Shown: positions 60,549 to 64,000 of the stretch, piece after piece
Layout: the number at the start of each line of letters is the position of its first letter
Position numbering within the stretch: position 1 is the first letter of the stretch
DNA from: Salinispira pacifica
GTDB taxonomy: Bacteria; Spirochaetota; Spirochaetia; DSM-27196; Salinispiraceae
DNA: 64,000 nucleotides
Direction: 5' to 3'
Assembly: GCF_000507245.1 (NCBI RefSeq)
Contig: NC_023035.1
Span: 3,577,570 to 3,641,569 of the forward strand
Notes under the pieces: generated by a model
The model's input: the letters and a program-made list of their open reading frames with translations, nothing else
Database searches by the model: none
What the model was told of the DNA's origin: nothing
Translations under genes and position numbers: made by a program

Positions 60549-61793
60549 TCAACAGAATTCCTCAAAGTTGATCTCCAGCTTTTCCGGATTACTTTTGAAG
60601 GTTTCAAAATGCTCATCGCTGATGCGCCTGTAGAAACTGCTGAATTTTTGTCTGCAGCCTGACGCTTCATACTGTTGAAGCAGGGGCTTGTAAAATAACC
60701 GATACCAGTCCAGGGTAATTTCCTGAATATACGGCGCTCTCCCCAGCGTGCTTTTCAGGTGTTTTGCATAATCAATAAACATCTGATGATGAATGTACCG
60801 CATGAGCCCTCTGGAAATATCGGGAATTATGAACTCCGGAACAAGTTCATCAATCTGGGAGAATCGGCGAAACCTGCTGTAGCTGCACTCCGCAGGCTCG
60901 AACATACGGTTCAATGAAGATGATAGGGTCCGCAAAGCATCCTTCAGTCTGCGGTTCTTTCCGGCCTCAAGACTGAAGCGCCGGTAGGCTTCCTTCAGCC
61001 AGATGGAATCTGGATCAGGAAAGGAATTCCAGAACCCTACGAATTCCACAAAAATGTCCGTAATTCCGGATTCGGGAAACAGATACGATAATGAATGGGA
61101 GCGAATGTAATTTTCCGCATCCTCATACAGGTTTCGGGTCCAGCTTTGTATCAGTTCTTTATTACTTTCAGGGAGCCGGGCATGTTTCCTTTCAAACCAG
61201 GCCCGGTTATGCTCAAAAATCTCTTTTTCCAGAAGCCGCCATGTGGACGTCTTCCGTACATCGAAATAGTCTTCCGGGAGAACTTCAAATATCCCCGTCC
61301 GCTCATGCAGATCCAGCTTCTCCAGGAACAGCTCGGACTGGCTGCTCCGATAATCATCCGGAAGGTTAAGCGCAACCGGAATCTCCCGGATTTCTGCAGT
61401 GATAAAGTTTTGTCCCATTGCCCTGGCGACAGAAACCCGATGATGACCGTCCCGGACAAAATATTTCCCGCCGAAACGTATCAACGAAACAGGCGGAGGA
61501 GCTTCACTTTGCATCATAAACATATACACAGCTTTCCAGCGGCTGTGCATCCACAGCTGCCTGGGAGAAAAATCAAAAAGAAAATCTGCGCTTCTGTCCT
61601 CGCTGCCGATGATATCCTCAATTTTCACATCCAGAATTCCCCGGTACAACTCTCCGCCGGTGAGGCGGGATCGGAATAAAGGGCCTAAGCCCGGGAGAAA
61701 CCGGTCCTTGCGGATACTCCGCATGATGGCCCGTCTTTTTCCCTGCCGGTAGGTTTTTCGAAATACCTCATCAGCTTCCAGGTTAAGATTCAT
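60549..61793 (-). CDS. ParB-like domain protein of unknown function
   Basis: This 414-residue protein has a central RFGGKYFVRDGHHRVSVARA at about 106-125, the ParB/Srx-type motif (G-G-x-x-F-x-x-D-G-x-H-R). An N-terminal Arg/Lys-rich region precedes it. The C-terminal two thirds are helical with no known family. It is unlike chromosomal ParB in length and lacks an obvious HTH. Start at 61793 (GGGAGATACA upstream). It is divergent from the methyltransferase gene by ~100 bp; a shared function is possible but unproven. Confidence 0.75.
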   Translation of the reverse strand: MNLNLEADEVFRKTYRQGKRRAIMRSIRKDRFLPGLGPLFRSRLTGGELYRGILDVKIEDIIGSEDRSADFLFDFSPRQLWMHSRWKAVYMFMMQSEAPPPVSLIRFGGKYFVRDGHHRVSVARAMGQNFITAEIREIPVALNLPDDYRSSQSELFLEKLDLHERTGIFEVLPEDYFDVRKTSTWRLLEKEIFEHNRAWFERKHARLPESNKELIQSWTRNLYEDAENYIRSHSLSYLFPESGITDIFVEFVGFWNSFPDPDSIWLKEAYRRFSLEAGKNRRLKDALRTLSSSLNRMFEPAECSYSRFRRFSQIDELVPEFIIPDISRGLMRYIHHQMFIDYAKHLKSTLGRAPYIQEITLDWYRLFYKPLLQQYEASGCRQKFSSFYRRISDEHFETFKSNPEKLEINFEEFC

Positions 61794-61891
61794 TGTATCT
61801 CCCATGGTTCAGCGCTGCTGTTTTTTCACAGCATGAACTCATTGTAACAGATGTTACAGCAGGATTTTTTCCAATGGCGTATCTTACGTGC

Positions 61892-62641
61892 ATGGCATTA
61901 TATCAAAAGATTTCTGAATCATATGAGGAGTTGTTTCCCTCATCCCAGGAAAAGCTGGAGTTCGTTATGGGTTTCCTTCCGGAAATTAATTCATCCAGGG
62001 TAATCGACATCGGCTGTGCCACGGGACAAATGCTGTTTCAGCTGAGGAAAGCGGGAATATCCAGTGGAGTCGGCATTGATCTCGATGAACATATGATCCG
62101 AGAGGGTGAAAGACGGCTCCGCAGGGAGAACATCAGCGGAATAGAGTTTCATGTGGGCGATATGCGCCATTTCAGTGAAATTCCGGGACTGAACAATGCG
62201 GATCTCATCAGCTGTATGGGCAATACTCTGGCGTACCTGCCTGATTCCCAGGGGCCGGATTCGGACAGCCTGGACCGTTTCCTGGAGCAATGCAAAAGCC
62301 TGCTTGCAGCGGAGGGGATACTGGTTATTCAAATTCTGAACTATCAAAACCCCCGCATTGCACCGGGATTTTCGTTCCCGGAAATATCAGCGAACGGAAT
62401 ACAACTCCTCAGAACATATGAACAGAGTGAAGGAAATCAATATAGATTCATTTCCCGCATGAAAAACCTTCAAACCGGAGAAACATCACATGACATCCAT
62501 TACCACACTGCATTTCTCAGTAAAGATATCGCCGCTGCAGCCGTTCGTCAGGGCTTCGGGGAAACCGAGATCACAGGATCCTATGCAGGCAAGGCTCCTC
62601 AAAGGGATGATTTTTTTCATCTGGTGATCTGCAGACGGTGA
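61892..62641 (+). CDS. SAM-dependent methyltransferase
   Basis: This 249-residue class I methyltransferase has motif I VIDIGCATGQMLFQLRK, motif II GVGIDLDEHMIREGERRL, and ISCMGNTLAYLP after motif III. The substrate is unknown; the pattern resembles small-molecule or ubiquinone/biotin-type methylases. I use ATG 61892; a frame open from 61793 overlaps the divergent gene start. Convergent with a GNAT gene. Confidence 0.87.
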   Translation: MALYQKISESYEELFPSSQEKLEFVMGFLPEINSSRVIDIGCATGQMLFQLRKAGISSGVGIDLDEHMIREGERRLRRENISGIEFHVGDMRHFSEIPGLNNADLISCMGNTLAYLPDSQGPDSDSLDRFLEQCKSLLAAEGILVIQILNYQNPRIAPGFSFPEISANGIQLLRTYEQSEGNQYRFISRMKNLQTGETSHDIHYHTAFLSKDIAAAAVRQGFGETEITGSYAGKAPQRDDFFHLVICRR

Positions 62642-62680
62642 TTTACAGATCCTGACCTGACGCCCGATGTATCCATCCAG

Positions 62681-63157
62681 TCACAGTTTCTTGCTGTAGC
62701 GCAGTTCATGGGCGTCCAGAACTTCCCGGTAGGTTCGTACGCCGTCGGAGCTGTAGCCGTGCTTTTCATAGAACCTGCGGGCTGCTGAGTTTCCCTCCAG
62801 CACCCAAAGAAACATCTGAGAAATGCCCTGCTTTTCAGCGTATTCCTCTGCAAAACTCATAAGGGCCGCTCCGCAGCCTTCCCGGTAAAACGCAGGATCG
62901 ATGTAGATCGCCTTGATCTCAAGGAAATCACCTTCTTCCACCGCAGCCATGAATCCTTTAATAATACCGTCATCATACACCCAGAGAGTCTGTTCCTCGG
63001 TTGATAAGTTTTCTCGGTGTCTATTCAGGCTTGTCTGCACGTTCAGCTTGTTAAACAGAATTTCATCAGAAAGCATGTGTCGATAAGAAGTGCGCCAGCT
63101 GAATACATGGATTTCAGCAATCCGTTCAGCATCTGAAATCTTCGCTTTCCGTACCAT
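62681..63157 (-). CDS. GNAT N-acetyltransferase
   Basis: This 158-residue single GNAT domain has LEIKAIYIDPAFYREGCGAALM (acetyl-CoA loop), FLWVLEGNSAARRFYEKHGY and a C-terminal strand. Members with FSWRTSYRHMLSDEIL at the start often acetylate small molecules or ribosomal/protein N-termini. Substrate unknown. Start codon 63157 is preceded by a weak GGAGGATG. Confidence 0.88.
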   Translation of the reverse strand: MVRKAKISDAERIAEIHVFSWRTSYRHMLSDEILFNKLNVQTSLNRHRENLSTEEQTLWVYDDGIIKGFMAAVEEGDFLEIKAIYIDPAFYREGCGAALMSFAEEYAEKQGISQMFLWVLEGNSAARRFYEKHGYSSDGVRTYREVLDAHELRYSKKL

Positions 63158-63335
63158 TCATCCTCCATGTTGAAAGGATTGCCCGCAGCTCGGCGTTTCA
63201 GTGCAGGCATTCCTTTCTGAGTATTCTTCGGCAGATATCGATAGTAAAAACCGGTATTCCCGACTTATTGTATCATAATTTTTACCCGCCGTGATTATGG
63301 ATTGAAAACAAATTTCCACACTCCGGGAAACCCCG
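63158..63335. other. Intergenic, no gene
   Basis: Short spacer between the GNAT gene and the metallopeptidase gene. No promoter, repeat or ORF I could support. Confidence 0.4.
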
Positions 63336-64000
63336 TCAGCCTTTCAACTGCCGGAGTTTCCACCGCTTCATATCGTCCAGAATTTCCGTCCTGTCCTTTC
63401 CCAGGACGGAGCGGAAATCACTTCCCGGTTCAAGAAACCGAAGTACGGTATCCCAACCGTATTCATTTTCCAGATATTCAGTAAGCACATAGGCAAGGGT
63501 GTAGCCCCCACCTCAGCAAATCGCAGAGCATTGTTTGTGGAAAATTCTTCGGCACTGATGTTCATCCTGCTTTGTACCGCCTGATCCGATGGAGTCTGTT
63601 CTGCAAGGTACAGGGCAAACCCCTCTTTCAACCAATAATCCAGCCTTTTATTATGCCGGTCGGTAAGTACATGCACATACTCGTGCACGGCCGCTTTTTC
63701 CACCGAAGCTCGGGAATGTGCAGGTCCGGGGTTATCGGATGATGTGATAAGCACACTTTGCCGTGTGTTGTTTCCGATGTACCAATTGGGAAGGAAAACC
63801 CCTGCAAGTCCAATGGTATTGATATGAAGACTCTTGATCCCCGGATACACAATAAGAGAAATGTCATCCTGTACTGCAGTTCCCAGTCTGACAGTCACCG
63901 GTTCTGCGTGTGCGGCGATGTTGGCGGCAATCCTTCGGGCGGAATCCAGATCTGCAGGCCGGACTTGGGTGGTTATGCCGGACAGTTCAAACTGCTCCAT
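63336..64000 (-). pseudogene. HExxH metallopeptidase-like protein, frameshifted and cut by window edge
   Basis: From the edge the frame encodes a peptidase_MA-like core: VEKAAVHEYVHVLTDRHNKR (HExxH) and YWLKEGFALYLAEQT with the third ligand Glu. After ALRFAEVG the frame runs into an unrelated tail, stopping at 63368. Adding one G to the GGGGG run near 63507-63511 restores GGYTLAYVLTEYLENEYGWD, TVLRFLEPGSDFRSVLG and a stop at 63336, which is the normal end of this family. The true N-terminus is outside the window; the Met at 64000 may be internal. Confidence 0.82.

Noticed and set aside
1-64000. CRISPR arrays, tRNA or rRNA genes, prophage
   Set aside because: I saw no regularly spaced repeats, no tRNA TYC/acceptor patterns and no phage structural genes.

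Overview
The window looks like a chromosomal segment of a Gram-negative bacterium with many lipoproteins, chemotaxis-type sensors and two-component proteins. A spirochaete (Spirochaetota) is my best guess, from the HisKA_2 kinase with its distinctive receiver, a PF-type lipoprotein set, an archaeal-type AspRS and the RNR complement. This is inference: no rRNA, tRNA or other taxonomic marker is present.

Layout. 1-1.6 kb: a transposase cut by the window edge and a higBA toxin-antitoxin pair. 2.0-9.8 kb: a ribonucleotide reductase island. A promoter with a NrdR-like box leads into a cobalamin riboswitch, then nrdA, a class Ic-type nrdB (Phe at the radical-Tyr site), nrdD with a fused glutaredoxin-like tail, and nrdG. 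9.8-14.7 kb: mobile-element debris, with two near-identical IS1182/IS5-like copies flanking an IS3 fragment, a cut receiver-domain gene, a MalT-like remnant and dispersed palindromic repeats. 14.8-24.3 kb: a GNAT-membrane fusion, an isochorismatase-like hydrolase, a frameshifted sensor kinase, an alpha/beta hydrolase, a frameshifted TetR regulator, an inverted-repeat element, a thioesterase and an archaeal-type AspRS. 24.3-44.5 kb: ordinary metabolism and envelope genes (aconitase, phosphotransferase, beta-helix protein, MATE pump, acyl-CoA synthetase, chemoreceptor, lipoproteins, TesB, LuxR pair, Nramp-like carrier). 44.6-49.9 kb: mutarotase-like protein, uracil permease, oxidoreductase, GyrI-like remnant, homocysteine methyltransferase. 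50.0-58.3 kb: stress genes (acr3-arsC; disulfide oxidoreductase with an OhrR/MarR-like regulator; oxyR divergent from ahpC-ahpF). 58.4-64 kb: a phosphoesterase lipoprotein, a ParB-like protein, a methyltransferase, GNAT and a frameshifted metallopeptidase.

How the genes work together. The RNR island gives one locus oxygen-dependent (NrdAB) and oxygen-sensitive (NrdDG) dNTP synthesis. B12 control suggests a class II enzyme elsewhere in the genome. The ars, OhrR-like, OxyR and AhpCF genes point to an organism that meets oxidants although it can live without oxygen. Several genes carry single-base indels in short homopolymers, so either recent decay or residual sequencing error should be considered. 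No CRISPR array, tRNA, rRNA or prophage was seen.
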